Shown here: positions 9,330 through 18,861 of the stretch, piece by piece | Layout: each line of letters begins with the position of its first letter | How positions within the stretch are numbered: the stretch's first letter is position 1 | Source: Simplicispira sedimenti | Lineage (GTDB): Bacteria; Pseudomonadota; Gammaproteobacteria; Burkholderiales; Burkholderiaceae_C | Length of the DNA stretch: 64,000 bases | Assembly (NCBI RefSeq): GCF_022760965.1 | Contig: NZ_JAKVIJ010000012.1 | Location: 1-64,000, forward strand | Direction of reading: 5' to 3' | Translations under genes and position numbers: made by a program | Notes under the pieces: model-generated | The model's database searches: none | Told to the model about the DNA's origin: nothing | Seen by the model: only the letters and a program-made list of their open reading frames with translations

Positions 9330-11468
9330 ATGCAACCGATCCTCTCCCCGAACTCCACCGGCTTCGTCCTGCGGGCCACCGCCGGTGTAGTGCTGATGTC
9401 CGCCCTGGCTGCGCAGGCCCAGACCCAGAATGCGGCCAGCCTGCCTTCCGTCACCGTGCAATCGAGCCGCTCCAGCGCCGAGATGCCTGCACGCAAAACC
9501 GTCGAGCAAGAGCGCGAGCAACTGGCGCAGGTGCCCGGTGGCACCAACCTGGCCGAGCCGCAGAAAGAGGCGCGCCTGGCCACGCTGCGCGACGCGCTGG
9601 ATTACCAGCCCGGCATCGTGCTGCAGGACTTCTTTGGCGGCACCGACCAGCCGCGCCTGGGCATTCGCGGCTCGGGCATTCAGAGCAACCCGGTGAACCG
9701 GGGCGTGCTGCTGCTGCAGGACGGCCTGCCGCTGAACGAGGCCGACGGCTCCTTCATCATCGGCTTGGTCGAGCCGCGCAACGCGGCCTACATCAGCGCC
9801 CGGCGCGGCGCCAATGCCACCACGCCGGGCGCCACCACCCTGGGCGGCGAGGTGGACTTCGTTTCGCTCACGGGGGCCGACGAGCGCGGTCGCGTGCGCG
9901 CCGAAGTGGGCAGCTTCGGCCGCCAGGGCCTGCAGGGCGCCGTGGGCGCGGTGGGCGAGCAGCTCGACGGTCGCGTGTCCGTCAGCAGCGACCGCTACGA
10001 CGGCTACCGGCACCACTCCGCCTCGCAGCGCGATGCCTTGCAGGCCAACGTGGGCTTCCAGGGCGACGGTGGTTTCCAGAACCGCACCTACCTGAACTGG
10101 ACCGACCTGGCCTTCCAGATTCCCAGCGTGGTGCCCAAGGATCGCGTCGGCTCCGACCCGCGCGGCGTCATGGGCGACGGCAAGACGCCGCAGGACCAGC
10201 TGCTCAACGTGTACAAGCGCGACCCGCGCCGCGAGGCCACGCAGCTGCGCCTGGCCAACCGCTCCACCTGGGGCAACGAAGCGCTGCGCCAGGAAGTGGG
10301 CGTGTACTGGCAGGATACAGACGACCTGTTCAACAACCAGACCAGCCACACCGTGACGCACAGCCGCACCACCGGCGCGCAGTGGCAGGCCAGCGGCCGG
10401 CCCGATGGCGCGGCCGGGGCCGTGGGCTGGCGCACCGCGCTGTCGTGGGCGCAAAGCCAGATGGAGCGCGACCTGTACGCCACCAACCCGGCCAACGGCC
10501 AGCAGATGCAGCGCTTCGGCTCCTACGACCTGGACGCCCGCAACCTGCAGGCCCTGGCGGCGGCCGACTGGCGCGTGGCGCCGGGCTGGACGGTGCTGGG
10601 CGGCCTGCAGTGGAGCCAGATCACGCGCGACGCCGCCAGCCGCACCAGCGCGGCCCAGCTTGACCAAAGCTGGAATTTCGCCACGCCCAAGCTCGGCGTG
10701 AACTGGGAACTTTCGCCCACCACGCGCCTGTGGGCCAACCTCAGCCGCAGCCAGGAGGCGCCCACCTATTGGGAAATCCTTAGCGCCACCGTGGCGCCCA
10801 ACAACCCGGCTGCCGCCAGCGCCGAACTGGTGCGCCTGAAGATGCAGCGCGCCACCACGCTCGAACTCGGAGGCCAGGGCCGCCTGAGCGAGGGCGCGCA
10901 GGCCCTGCAATGGAACGCGGCGGTGTACCGCAGCGTGGTCGCCGACGAACTCATCTCCACCACCGACGCCAACGGCATCAAGGTCGGCACCTACAACTAC
11001 CGGGGCGGCACGCTGCACCAGGGCGTGGAGCTGGGCCTCTCGGGCAGCCAGCGCATGGGCACCGGCGCGCTGGACTACCGCGCAAGCTGGACCTACAGCG
11101 ACTTCCGCTTCCGTGCGGGCGAGTACGCCGGCAAGCAGATCGCCGGCGTGCCACGCCACCTGCTCAACGCCGAATTGATGGTGCGCATGGGTGCCTGGCG
11201 CTTCGGCCCCAACCTGCGCTGGGTGCCGGTGAGCACGCCCACCGACCACGCCAACACGCCGGGCACGCAGCAGGAGTCGTATGCGCTGCTGGGCCTGAAG
11301 GTCGAATGGCGCGAAGGCCCCTGGGCCGTGTACCTGCAGGCCGACAACGTGACCGACCGCCGCTACGCCAGCAGCTACGCCATCCGCAACCAGGCCACCG
11401 CCACACAACCGGGCTATCTGCCCGGCCTGGGGCGCAGCCTCACCGCAGGCTTGACCTACAGGTTCTGA
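9330..11468 (+). CDS. TonB-dependent outer-membrane receptor 1
   Basis: A 712-residue outer-membrane receptor. The signal peptide runs to AAQAQ near residue 31. A plug domain follows, with the typical LGIRGSGIQSNPVNRGVLL and an LNEADGSF stretch, then a 22-strand barrel that ends in the C-terminal aromatic GLTYRF. Such receptors import metal chelates across the outer membrane using TonB energy. The ATG at 9330 is chosen because it starts a normal signal peptide; an ATG at 9303 is in frame but overlaps the Fur-like site, and neither has a good Shine-Dalgarno sequence. It is the first gene of the long cluster. The substrate cannot be read from sequence. Confidence 0.9.
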   Translation: MQPILSPNSTGFVLRATAGVVLMSALAAQAQTQNAASLPSVTVQSSRSSAEMPARKTVEQEREQLAQVPGGTNLAEPQKEARLATLRDALDYQPGIVLQDFFGGTDQPRLGIRGSGIQSNPVNRGVLLLQDGLPLNEADGSFIIGLVEPRNAAYISARRGANATTPGATTLGGEVDFVSLTGADERGRVRAEVGSFGRQGLQGAVGAVGEQLDGRVSVSSDRYDGYRHHSASQRDALQANVGFQGDGGFQNRTYLNWTDLAFQIPSVVPKDRVGSDPRGVMGDGKTPQDQLLNVYKRDPRREATQLRLANRSTWGNEALRQEVGVYWQDTDDLFNNQTSHTVTHSRTTGAQWQASGRPDGAAGAVGWRTALSWAQSQMERDLYATNPANGQQMQRFGSYDLDARNLQALAAADWRVAPGWTVLGGLQWSQITRDAASRTSAAQLDQSWNFATPKLGVNWELSPTTRLWANLSRSQEAPTYWEILSATVAPNNPAAASAELVRLKMQRATTLELGGQGRLSEGAQALQWNAAVYRSVVADELISTTDANGIKVGTYNYRGGTLHQGVELGLSGSQRMGTGALDYRASWTYSDFRFRAGEYAGKQIAGVPRHLLNAELMVRMGAWRFGPNLRWVPVSTPTDHANTPGTQQESYALLGLKVEWREGPWAVYLQADNVTDRRYASSYAIRNQATATQPGYLPGLGRSLTAGLTYRF

Positions 11469-11545
11469 TTTTCGATTTTCCGGTGCGCCCTTGCGGCCCG
11501 TGCCTCGCCGGCACCGGGCCGCGATGGGCGTGGAGCACGACGACC

Positions 11546-12574
11546 ATGCACGATGATTCTTTCCTGATCCCGCAGACCCCGCTCTCGCGCCGCCAGGCCC
11601 TGGCCTGGCTGGCCGCGCCCCTGGCCGCCGCGCCCGCGCTGGGCGTGGCTGCGCCGCTGCCGCAGATCACGCTGGCCGGGCCGCCCGCCATCGTCTCGGC
11701 GCCGCTGATCCACATGGCTGAAACCAACGCATTGCAGGGCGTGGCGCAGCGCACCGTGTTCACTTCCTGGCGCGACCCCGACCAGCTGCGCATGATGGCC
11801 ATGGGCGGCAAGGCCGACGTGCTGGCCATGCCCAGCAACGTGGCGGCCAACCTCTACAACCGGGGGGCTGGGGTGGCGCTGCTCAACATCTCCACCTGGG
11901 GCTCGCAGTGGATCGTCACGCGCGATGCGGCGCGCAAGACGCTGGCGGCTTTCAAGGGCGAGGAAATCTCCGTGCCGTTCCGGGGTGACATGCCCGACAT
12001 CGTGCTGCAGCTGCTCGCGGCCAGGCAGGGGCTGGACCCGCTGCGCGACTTCCGCATCCGCTACGTGCCCACGCCCATGGAGGCCATGCAGTTGCTCATC
12101 ACGCGCCGCGTCTCGCACGCGCTGCTGACCGAGCCGGGCGTGTCGCTGGCACTGCGCAAGACCCAATCCTTCCCCGTGGGCCTGATCGCGCCCGAGCTGC
12201 ACCGGGGCGCCGACATGCAGCAGGAATGGGGCCGCCTGTACCAGCGCCCCGCGCGCCTGCCGCAAGCGGGCATCGCCGCCGTGGGCGCCCTGCGCGCGCG
12301 GCCCGAGGCGCTGGCCGCCGTCACGCGGGCCTACGCGCAATCGCTGGCTTGGTGCCGCGACAACGCCATGGAATGCGGCCGCATGATGGCCCGCCACATC
12401 GACCTGCTCACCCCCGAGGCCGTGGCCGACGCCATCGCCGTGAGCCAGATGGACGCCGTGCCCTTGCCGCAGGCGCGCGAGGAGCTGGAGTTTTTCTTCG
12501 GCCAGCTCATGGCGCGCAACCCCGGTCTGCTCGGGGGCAAGCTGCCCCCCGCCGCGTTCTACGCGCCCGGCTGA
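11546..12574 (+). CDS. NitT/SsuA-type ABC transporter substrate-binding protein
   Basis: A 342-residue periplasmic binding protein with a Tat-like signal (PLSRRQALAWLAAPLAAAPA; twin arginine followed by a hydrophobic stretch and an AxA-like site near residue 35). The body matches the NMT1/SsuA/TauA fold family (LAGPPAIVSAPLIHM and VALLNISTWG) used for sulfonates, nitrate or thiamine precursors. Its partner permease and ATPase are not adjacent but appear 10 kb downstream (22917-24574), which argues that the whole stretch is one functional unit. No lipobox is present, so the protein is probably soluble in the periplasm. Ligand unknown; a tetrapyrrole breakdown product or metal chelate would fit the context. 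Confidence 0.85.
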   Translation: MHDDSFLIPQTPLSRRQALAWLAAPLAAAPALGVAAPLPQITLAGPPAIVSAPLIHMAETNALQGVAQRTVFTSWRDPDQLRMMAMGGKADVLAMPSNVAANLYNRGAGVALLNISTWGSQWIVTRDAARKTLAAFKGEEISVPFRGDMPDIVLQLLAARQGLDPLRDFRIRYVPTPMEAMQLLITRRVSHALLTEPGVSLALRKTQSFPVGLIAPELHRGADMQQEWGRLYQRPARLPQAGIAAVGALRARPEALAAVTRAYAQSLAWCRDNAMECGRMMARHIDLLTPEAVADAIAVSQMDAVPLPQAREELEFFFGQLMARNPGLLGGKLPPAAFYAPG

Positions 12575-12666
12575 GGCCACCCGCTGTTCCCCTTTCGCGA
12601 ATGCATCCCCGGCAGCCGCCGCCACCTGGGTCTTCACTGGTTTTTTCGACTCAGGAGTTTTTCACC

Positions 12667-14658
12667 ATGGTTCTTGACGTTTCCCGCTCCCTCTCCCGCA
12701 GCGCCCTGGCGCGCCGCCCCGTGGCCCTGGCCGCGCTGTTGCTGCTGGCGGGCGCGCAGGCGCGGGCCCAGTCCGCCACGGCGCCCGAGCTGCTGGCACA
12801 GGACTCCGCCACGGCGCTGCCCGCCGTCACCGTCACCGCCACCCTGGCCGAGCAGGACGCGCGCACCGCGCCCGCCAGCGTCACCGTGATCGGCCGCGAG
12901 GAGCTGGAGGCGCGCAACGCCACCGATCTGCTCGACGCCGTGCGCGGCGCGCCCGGCCTCACGCTCTCGCCGCGCCAGGTGGGCGGGCGCAAGACGCTGG
13001 CGCTGCGCGGCCTGGAAGGCAAGCACACGCTCACGCTGATCGACGGGCGGCGCATCAGCGCGTCCGACGACGTGGTGGGCCACTCCGACTACCAATACGG
13101 CTGGCTCCCCATGTCGGCCATCGAGCGCATCGAGGTCATCCGGGGCCCCATGTCCGCGCTCTACGGCTCCGAGGCGCTGGGCGGCGTGGTCAACATGGTG
13201 ACGCGCCAGCCCAAGGACCGCTGGATCGGCTCGGTCGGCATCACGGGCAGCAACCCCACCAGTGCGAGCGAGGGCGAGCCCACGGGCAAGGCCTCGGTGT
13301 TCGCCGCCGGGCCGGTGGGTGAGCGCCTCACGCTGCGCGTGAACGGCGAGGTCTCGCACGCCGCCCCCGTGGCGGACCGCAAGGACCCGCGCGTCTCTGA
13401 AATCGAGGGCCACCACTCGCAGGCCGGCGGCCTGAGTGCCAGCTTCGCGCTGACGCCGCAGCAAACCCTGGAGGCCGGCTGGACGGGCAACAACGAGCGC
13501 CGCTTCTACGACACCACCTCCACCACCAAGGGCGCCTACCGCAGCAGCTACGACATTGACCGCACCCAGGCCCATGTGGGCTGGGAAGGGCGCTTCGACC
13601 AGTGGCGCGGCCGCGTGCGCGCCTACCGCAGCGAGATCGACATCACCAACTCGGCCAGCAACGGCGTGGCGCCCACACGGCCGCAGAACATGACGGACGA
13701 CGTGCTCGACGGCCATGCCAGCTTCAAGCTCGGCGCCCACCAGCTCACCGTGGGTGGCGAGTGGCGCGACGAAACCCTGGTCAACGCGGGCCTGAAGAAC
13801 GGCAGCGACTCGGCCACGCACAAGGCCCTGTTCGTGCAGGACGAGTTGCCGCTGAGCCAGTCGCTCATGCTCACCGCCGGCCTGCGCGCCGACAACCACC
13901 AGCTCTTTGGAAGCGAGCTGAGCCCGCGCGCCTACCTGGTGTGGGAGGCCAGCCCGGCGCTCGTCGTCAAGGGCGGCTTCGGCCATGCCTTCAAGGCGCC
14001 CACGCTCAAGCAGATCTCGCCCAACTACGTGGGCGCCGAAGGGCCGCATACTTTCATGGGCAATGCCAACGTGAAGCCAGAGTCGTCCAACTCCTTCGAG
14101 GTGGGCGCCGACTGGCAGGCCGCGCCCGGCTGGACGCTGCGCGCGACGGCCTTCAACACCGAGGTGAAAGACCTCATCACCTACCGCCTGCTGAGCACTG
14201 TCGGTACGCGGCGTACCTACCAGTACGACAACATCAACGCTGCGCGCATCCGGGGCCTGGAGGCGGGCGTGGCCTGGGACATCACCCGCGCCTGGAGCTG
14301 GAGCAACGACCTCACGCTGCTCAACACGCGCGACAAGACCACGGGCAAGAAGCTGGCCGATCGGCCCTCAAGCAGCCTGACCTCGCGTCTGGAGTGGAAG
14401 AACGCCACGGGCTGGAGCGCCCGCCTGGTGGCCGAGTTCATCGGCAGCCAGACGGCGACCGACGGCAAGGGCCTGCCTTCCTACGCGCTGTGGAGCGCCA
14501 GCGTGGGCAAGCAGATCGCGCTGGACGGAGAGCGCAAGCTAGCGTTGCGCGCCGGGCTGGAGAACATCGGCAACGTGAACCTGGCGGAAAAGTCCGCCAG
14601 CTTCGGTTACGCCGAGCGGGCCCGCCGCCTGTTCGTGTCGGCGCGCGTGGATTTTTGA
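12667..14658 (+). CDS. TonB-dependent receptor 2, CirA/HemR-like
   Basis: A 663-residue receptor with a signal peptide (cleavage near AQARAQ, residue 36), a TonB-box-like LPAVTVTAT, and a plug containing TLIDGRRIS and IEVIRGPMSALYGSEALGG. In the barrel, GHAFKAPTL (residues 439-447) and GNANVKPESS (465-474) correspond to the FRAP and NPNL boxes of haem receptors, with His461 between them where haem receptors place a ligand histidine. Related siderophore and colicin receptors share these boxes, so haem is a hypothesis. An AGGAG ribosome-binding site lies 9 bp before the ATG. The barrel ends in RVDF. It directly precedes the CobN-like gene. Confidence 0.92.
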   Translation: MVLDVSRSLSRSALARRPVALAALLLLAGAQARAQSATAPELLAQDSATALPAVTVTATLAEQDARTAPASVTVIGREELEARNATDLLDAVRGAPGLTLSPRQVGGRKTLALRGLEGKHTLTLIDGRRISASDDVVGHSDYQYGWLPMSAIERIEVIRGPMSALYGSEALGGVVNMVTRQPKDRWIGSVGITGSNPTSASEGEPTGKASVFAAGPVGERLTLRVNGEVSHAAPVADRKDPRVSEIEGHHSQAGGLSASFALTPQQTLEAGWTGNNERRFYDTTSTTKGAYRSSYDIDRTQAHVGWEGRFDQWRGRVRAYRSEIDITNSASNGVAPTRPQNMTDDVLDGHASFKLGAHQLTVGGEWRDETLVNAGLKNGSDSATHKALFVQDELPLSQSLMLTAGLRADNHQLFGSELSPRAYLVWEASPALVVKGGFGHAFKAPTLKQISPNYVGAEGPHTFMGNANVKPESSNSFEVGADWQAAPGWTLRATAFNTEVKDLITYRLLSTVGTRRTYQYDNINAARIRGLEAGVAWDITRAWSWSNDLTLLNTRDKTTGKKLADRPSSSLTSRLEWKNATGWSARLVAEFIGSQTATDGKGLPSYALWSASVGKQIALDGERKLALRAGLENIGNVNLAEKSASFGYAERARRLFVSARVDF

Positions 14659-14757
14659 AGAGGGGAGTGTGTGAAGCGATAAGGACTGTGTGATGAACCA
14701 CCCCCGGCCTCCTCTCTGGTGGGGAAGCGATGGCCGGGGCGTGCGCCACACCGTGTC

Positions 14758-14812
14758 TAAATGCTATTAAAAGCATAGCTATTGGCGCTTACTGAATAAG
14801 CGCTAGAGGTCT
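14758..14812 (-). repeat. Dispersed repeat R1, copy b
   Basis: On the minus strand this reads AAGCGCCAATAGCTATGC followed by TTTTAATAGCAT, preceded by a GCGCTTATTCAG-like arm. It sits in the 174-bp gap before the CobN-like gene. The same gap holds an 8-bp CCCCGGCC/GGCCGGGG inverted repeat (14702-14709 with 14732-14739). Confidence 0.65.
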
Positions 14813-14832
14813 ATTTCATTCAAAGAATTCCA

Positions 14833-17800
14833 GTGAACCCCATGTCCCTTCTTCGCCGCTGGCTGGCGCTGTGCCTGCTGGCCTTTCTGCCTGTATGGCC
14901 CGTGGGCGTAGCGCAGGCGGCCTCGGTGCTGTTCATCGCCACCTCCAACGTGCCGCCGGGCAAGTTCCGCCTGCTGGCCGAGATCGCGCGCCCGCACGGC
15001 ATAGCCGTGCAGGTGCGCTACCTGGGCAAGATCCCGGCCGACGCCGATGCCGGCCTGTTCCAGGGGCAGGACATGGTGTTCTTCGACAGCTACCAGCAGG
15101 ACGAGGTGCGCCAGCACCTGGCCCGCGCGCTGCCGGGCCTGCGCGCCCCGCACGCCTGGCTGTACGACGCCCGGCCCGCCTGGGGCGGTGGGGTGGATGA
15201 GGCCCTGGGCCGCCGCCTTGCGAACTACTACAGCAACGGCGGGCGGCAGAACTTCGAGGGCTTCGTGGCCACCGTGGCTGCCTATTTGAAAGGCCAGAGC
15301 GCACAGGGCGTGCCCGACCCGGTGATCTTCCCCAAGACGGCGGTGTACCACCCGCGCGCGCCCGGCCAGGTGTTTGCTGACCCGCTGGCCTACCTGCGCT
15401 GGGCGGGGGTGGACCCCACCGACCCGCAGCGCCGCCCCGTGGTGGCGCTGGCCGTGCACCAGCAGTACATCGCCTCGGTGCAGGCGGATTACATCGACGA
15501 CCTCATCGCCCGCATCGAGGCCGCAGGCGCCGTGGCGCTGAGCTTCTACAGCCCCATGATGGACGCGGGCAGCCTGGACCGCATGCTGCGCCCCCAGGGC
15601 AAGGCGCTGGCCGACGTGCTCATCAACACCCAGATCATGCTCATGCCCGAGATGCGCCGCGCCGAGTTCGAGCGCCTGGGCATCCCCGTGCTGCAGGCCA
15701 TGACCTACCGCCGTGGCGACGCCGCGCACTGGCAGGCCAACCCCCAGGGTGTGCCGTTGATGGATGTGCCGTTCTACATCGCGCAGGCCGAATACGCGGG
15801 CGTGACCGATATCCAGGTCGCCTCGGCCAGCGGCGCGGGCGATGCGCCCATCGCCACCATTCCCGCCCAGGCCGACGCCGTGGTGGGCAAGGCGCTGCGC
15901 CTGGTGGCGCTGCAGCGCAAAGCGAACGCCGACAAGCGCCTGACGGTGTTCTTCTGGAACTACCCGCCGGGCGAGAAAAACCTCTCGGCCTCCTTCCTCA
16001 ACGTGCCGCGCAGCCTGCAGACCACGCTGGCCGCGCTGCGCGCCCAGGGCTATGACACCGAGGTGCCGTCCGAGCCCGAACTCATCGCCAAGCTCCAGCG
16101 TCTGCTGGCCCCCGCCTACCGCGCGGGCGAACTCGAACCCCTGCTGCGCGAGGGCCTGGCCGCGACCGTGCCCGTGGCGCGCTACCGTGCCTGGCTGGGC
16201 CAGCAGCCCGCCGCCGTGCAGACTGCCTTGCGCGAGCGCTGGGGCGAGCCCGAGGCGTCTTCCATGGTCTTTCGCCAGGGCGGCCAGGCCATGTTCGTGG
16301 TGCCGCGCCTCATGCTGGGCAAGATCGCCGTGCTGCCGCAGCCGCCCAGGGGGGAGAAATGGGAGCCCAAGGAAAAGGCGCTCTACCACTCCAGCAACGC
16401 CTGGCCCTCGCACTACTACCTGGCCGCCTACCTGTGGGCGCGCGAGCAGCAGGCCAGCGACGCGCTGGTGCACTTCGGCACGCACGGCAGCCAGGAATGG
16501 CTGCCCGGCAAGGAGCGCGGCCTTTCCGTCTCTGACCCCGGCATGCTCGCCGTGGGCGACCTGCCGGTGGCCTACCCCTACATCGCCGACAACATCGGCG
16601 AGGCCCAGCAGGCCAAACGCCGGGGCCGCGCCGTCATCATCAGCCACCAGACGCCGCCCTTCAAGCCCGCCGGGCTGCACCAGGCGCTCACCCACATGCA
16701 CGACCTGCTGCACGCCTGGGTGGCGCAGGACGAGGGCGTGGTCAAAGACAAGATCAAGGCCGAACTGCTGGCCGCCGCCGCCAAGGAGCGCATAGCCCTC
16801 GACATGGGCTGGACGAATGAGCGCGCCCGCGCCGAGTTTCCCGCCTTTGTCGATGCCTTGCACAACCAGTTGCACGAGCTGGCCGAAACCGCCCAACCCC
16901 TGGGCCTGCACACCCTGGGCCGCGCGCCCGAGGCCCAGCACCGCCTGGCCACCGTGCTGCTGATGCTGGGCCGCCCGTTCTGGGAGGCAGCCTGGCTGCA
17001 CGCGGGCAAGCCCGCCGCCGATGCCGACGAAGCCCTGCTGGCTGATTACGACCAACTGCCCGGCACCGCGCCCTACCAGTTGCTGCAACGCCATGTGGCG
17101 CAGGGCGAGAGCACCCAGGCGTTGCCCGCGCCGCTGCGCGAACAGCTCGACAAGGCCCGCGCCTGGCATGCCGCCATCGGTGCCGACAACGAGCTGCCCG
17201 CGCTGCTCACCGTGCTGGCGGGCCGCTACCTGCCCACGTCCTATGGCGGCGACCCCATCAAGAACCCCGACGCCTACCCCACGGGCCGCAACCTCTACGG
17301 CTTCGACCCCTCGCGCGTGCCCACCCAGCAGGCCTGGGCGGCGGGCAAGGAGGCGGCCGAGCAGCTCATTGCCGAGCATCGCCGCCTGACGGGCCAGCCG
17401 CCCAAAAAGCTCGCCGTGTCGCTGTGGTCGGTGGAGACCATGCGCCACCAGGGTTTGCTCGAAGCGCAGGCGCTGTGGCTGCTGGGCACCGAGCCCGTGT
17501 GGGACGAGGGTGGCCGCGTTACCGGCGTGAAGCTGGTGCCGCGCAAGGCACTGGGCCGCGAGCGCGTGGACGTGGTGCTGTCGGCCACCGGCCTGTACCG
17601 CGACCACTTCCCCAACACCATGAAGATCCTGGCCCAGGCCGCGCAACTGGCCGCGCAGGCCCAGGGGCCGGGTGACGAGGCCAACCCCGTGGCGGCCCAC
17701 ACCCGCGCCATCGCCGCCCGCCTGCGCGCCCAGGGCCTGCCCGAGAAGGCCGCGCAGGCGGCAGCGGAAACACGCATCTACTCGTCCGAATCGGGCAAGT

Positions 17801-18861
17801 ACGGCACCGGCCTAGACGACGCCACGCTCGCCACCGACACCTGGAAGGGCAAGCAGGAGGGCGACCGCAAGCTCGCGCAGCTCTACCTCTCGCGCATGCA
17901 GTTCGCCTACGGCGCCGATGAATCCACCTGGGGCAGCCTGCAGGGCGGCGACCTCAAGGGCCAGGATGGCCAGCCCCTCAACCTGTATGCCGAGCACCTG
18001 CGCGGCACCGAGGGCGCGGTGCTTTCGCGCACGTCCAACACCTACGGCATGCTCACCACCGACGATCCGTTCCAGTACCTGGGCGGCATCGGCCTGGCCG
18101 TGCGCCACCTCGACGGCAAGGCGCCGCAGCTCTACATCAGCAACCTGCGCGCGACCGGCAATGGGGGCAGCGGGCGCGTGGAAGGCGCGGCGCAGTTTTT
18201 GGCCAAGGAGCTGGCCACGCGCCAGTTCCACCCCGGCTACATCCAGGGCCTGATGCAGGAGGGCTATGCGGGCACGCTGCAGGTGCTGGACGCCACCAAC
18301 AACTTCTGGGGCTGGACGGCCGTGGCACGCGAGATCGTGCGCGACGACCAGTGGCAGGAGATGGTGGACGTGTACGTGCGCGACAAGCACCAGCTGGGCC
18401 TGAAGCAATGGTTCGAGGCGCACAACCCGCACGCGCTGGCGCAGAACATCGAGCGCATGCTGGAAGCCGCGCGCCAGGGCTACTGGCAAACCGACGCCGC
18501 CACCGTGGCCGAGCTGAAGGACCGCTGGCGCGACCTGGCCCAGCGCTTCGATGTGCGTACCGACAACGCTGCCTTCGAGCGCTTTGTGGGCGCAGGCCAA
18601 GGCACGGCAGGCTTTGGCCTGAACCTGGGCCGCCTGCCCGCCGATGCCGCAGCCGCCGCAGCGCAGAGCGCCGCCGATCCACCGCCCCCGCCGCCCATCA
18701 GCGGCATGCGGCTGGAGCAGGTGGCCGAGCAGCCTCCCGCGCCTGCCGCCCACACCTGGCAGGCGCTGTGGGTGGCGCTGGTGCTGGGCGCCGTCATGCT
18801 GGGCGGCGGCTGGTGGCAGCGGCGTTACTCGTTTCAAGCAAAATTGGCCTTTGGCGCTTGA
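14833..18861 (+). CDS. cobN: Exported, membrane-anchored CobN/HmuS-family chelatase-like protein
   Basis: A 1342-residue member of the CobN/BchH large chelatase-subunit family. The hallmark HFGTHGSQEWLPGKE starts at His547, and SVETMRHQG and SGKYGTGLDDATL also fit the family. Classical CobN is a cytoplasmic cobaltochelatase subunit working with CobS and CobT; neither is in the window. This protein instead begins with a Sec signal peptide (cleavage near AQA, about residue 29), has a Pro-rich linker near residues 1275-1305 and a C-terminal transmembrane helix (about 1308-1328), so it should face the periplasm. That topology and the neighbours resemble HmuS of Bacteroidetes haem-uptake operons. 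Start is GTG 14833 or ATG 14842; both keep the signal peptide. The stop lies inside an R1 repeat. Confidence 0.9.
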   Translation: MNPMSLLRRWLALCLLAFLPVWPVGVAQAASVLFIATSNVPPGKFRLLAEIARPHGIAVQVRYLGKIPADADAGLFQGQDMVFFDSYQQDEVRQHLARALPGLRAPHAWLYDARPAWGGGVDEALGRRLANYYSNGGRQNFEGFVATVAAYLKGQSAQGVPDPVIFPKTAVYHPRAPGQVFADPLAYLRWAGVDPTDPQRRPVVALAVHQQYIASVQADYIDDLIARIEAAGAVALSFYSPMMDAGSLDRMLRPQGKALADVLINTQIMLMPEMRRAEFERLGIPVLQAMTYRRGDAAHWQANPQGVPLMDVPFYIAQAEYAGVTDIQVASASGAGDAPIATIPAQADAVVGKALRLVALQRKANADKRLTVFFWNYPPGEKNLSASFLNVPRSLQTTLAALRAQGYDTEVPSEPELIAKLQRLLAPAYRAGELEPLLREGLAATVPVARYRAWLGQQPAAVQTALRERWGEPEASSMVFRQGGQAMFVVPRLMLGKIAVLPQPPRGEKWEPKEKALYHSSNAWPSHYYLAAYLWAREQQASDALVHFGTHGSQEWLPGKERGLSVSDPGMLAVGDLPVAYPYIADNIGEAQQAKRRGRAVIISHQTPPFKPAGLHQALTHMHDLLHAWVAQDEGVVKDKIKAELLAAAAKERIALDMGWTNERARAEFPAFVDALHNQLHELAETAQPLGLHTLGRAPEAQHRLATVLLMLGRPFWEAAWLHAGKPAADADEALLADYDQLPGTAPYQLLQRHVAQGESTQALPAPLREQLDKARAWHAAIGADNELPALLTVLAGRYLPTSYGGDPIKNPDAYPTGRNLYGFDPSRVPTQQAWAAGKEAAEQLIAEHRRLTGQPPKKLAVSLWSVETMRHQGLLEAQALWLLGTEPVWDEGGRVTGVKLVPRKALGRERVDVVLSATGLYRDHFPNTMKILAQAAQLAAQAQGPGDEANPVAAHTRAIAARLRAQGLPEKAAQAAAETRIYSSESGKYGTGLDDATLATDTWKGKQEGDRKLAQLYLSRMQFAYGADESTWGSLQGGDLKGQDGQPLNLYAEHLRGTEGAVLSRTSNTYGMLTTDDPFQYLGGIGLAVRHLDGKAPQLYISNLRATGNGGSGRVEGAAQFLAKELATRQFHPGYIQGLMQEGYAGTLQVLDATNNFWGWTAVAREIVRDDQWQEMVDVYVRDKHQLGLKQWFEAHNPHALAQNIERMLEAARQGYWQTDAATVAELKDRWRDLAQRFDVRTDNAAFERFVGAGQGTAGFGLNLGRLPADAAAAAAQSAADPPPPPPISGMRLEQVAEQPPAPAAHTWQALWVALVLGAVMLGGGWWQRRYSFQAKLAFGA

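Noticed and set aside
8553..11408. A 951-codon open frame on the minus strand through TonB receptor 1
   Set aside because: Only its last 237 codons (from 9266) are a real gene, the Crp/Fnr regulator. The rest is the antisense shadow of the receptor in GC-rich DNA and has no recognisable domain.
12575..14832. A cobalamin riboswitch before the CobN-like gene or its receptors
   Set aside because: I looked for a B12-box-like core and a long structured leader in the gaps before receptor 1, receptor 2 and the CobN-like gene and saw none. The gaps are short (63-174 bp).
14803..17700. A 965-codon minus-strand open frame opposite the CobN-like gene
   Set aside because: Low-complexity Gly/His/Gln-rich shadow without a domain; the + strand has an unambiguous CobN-family protein.
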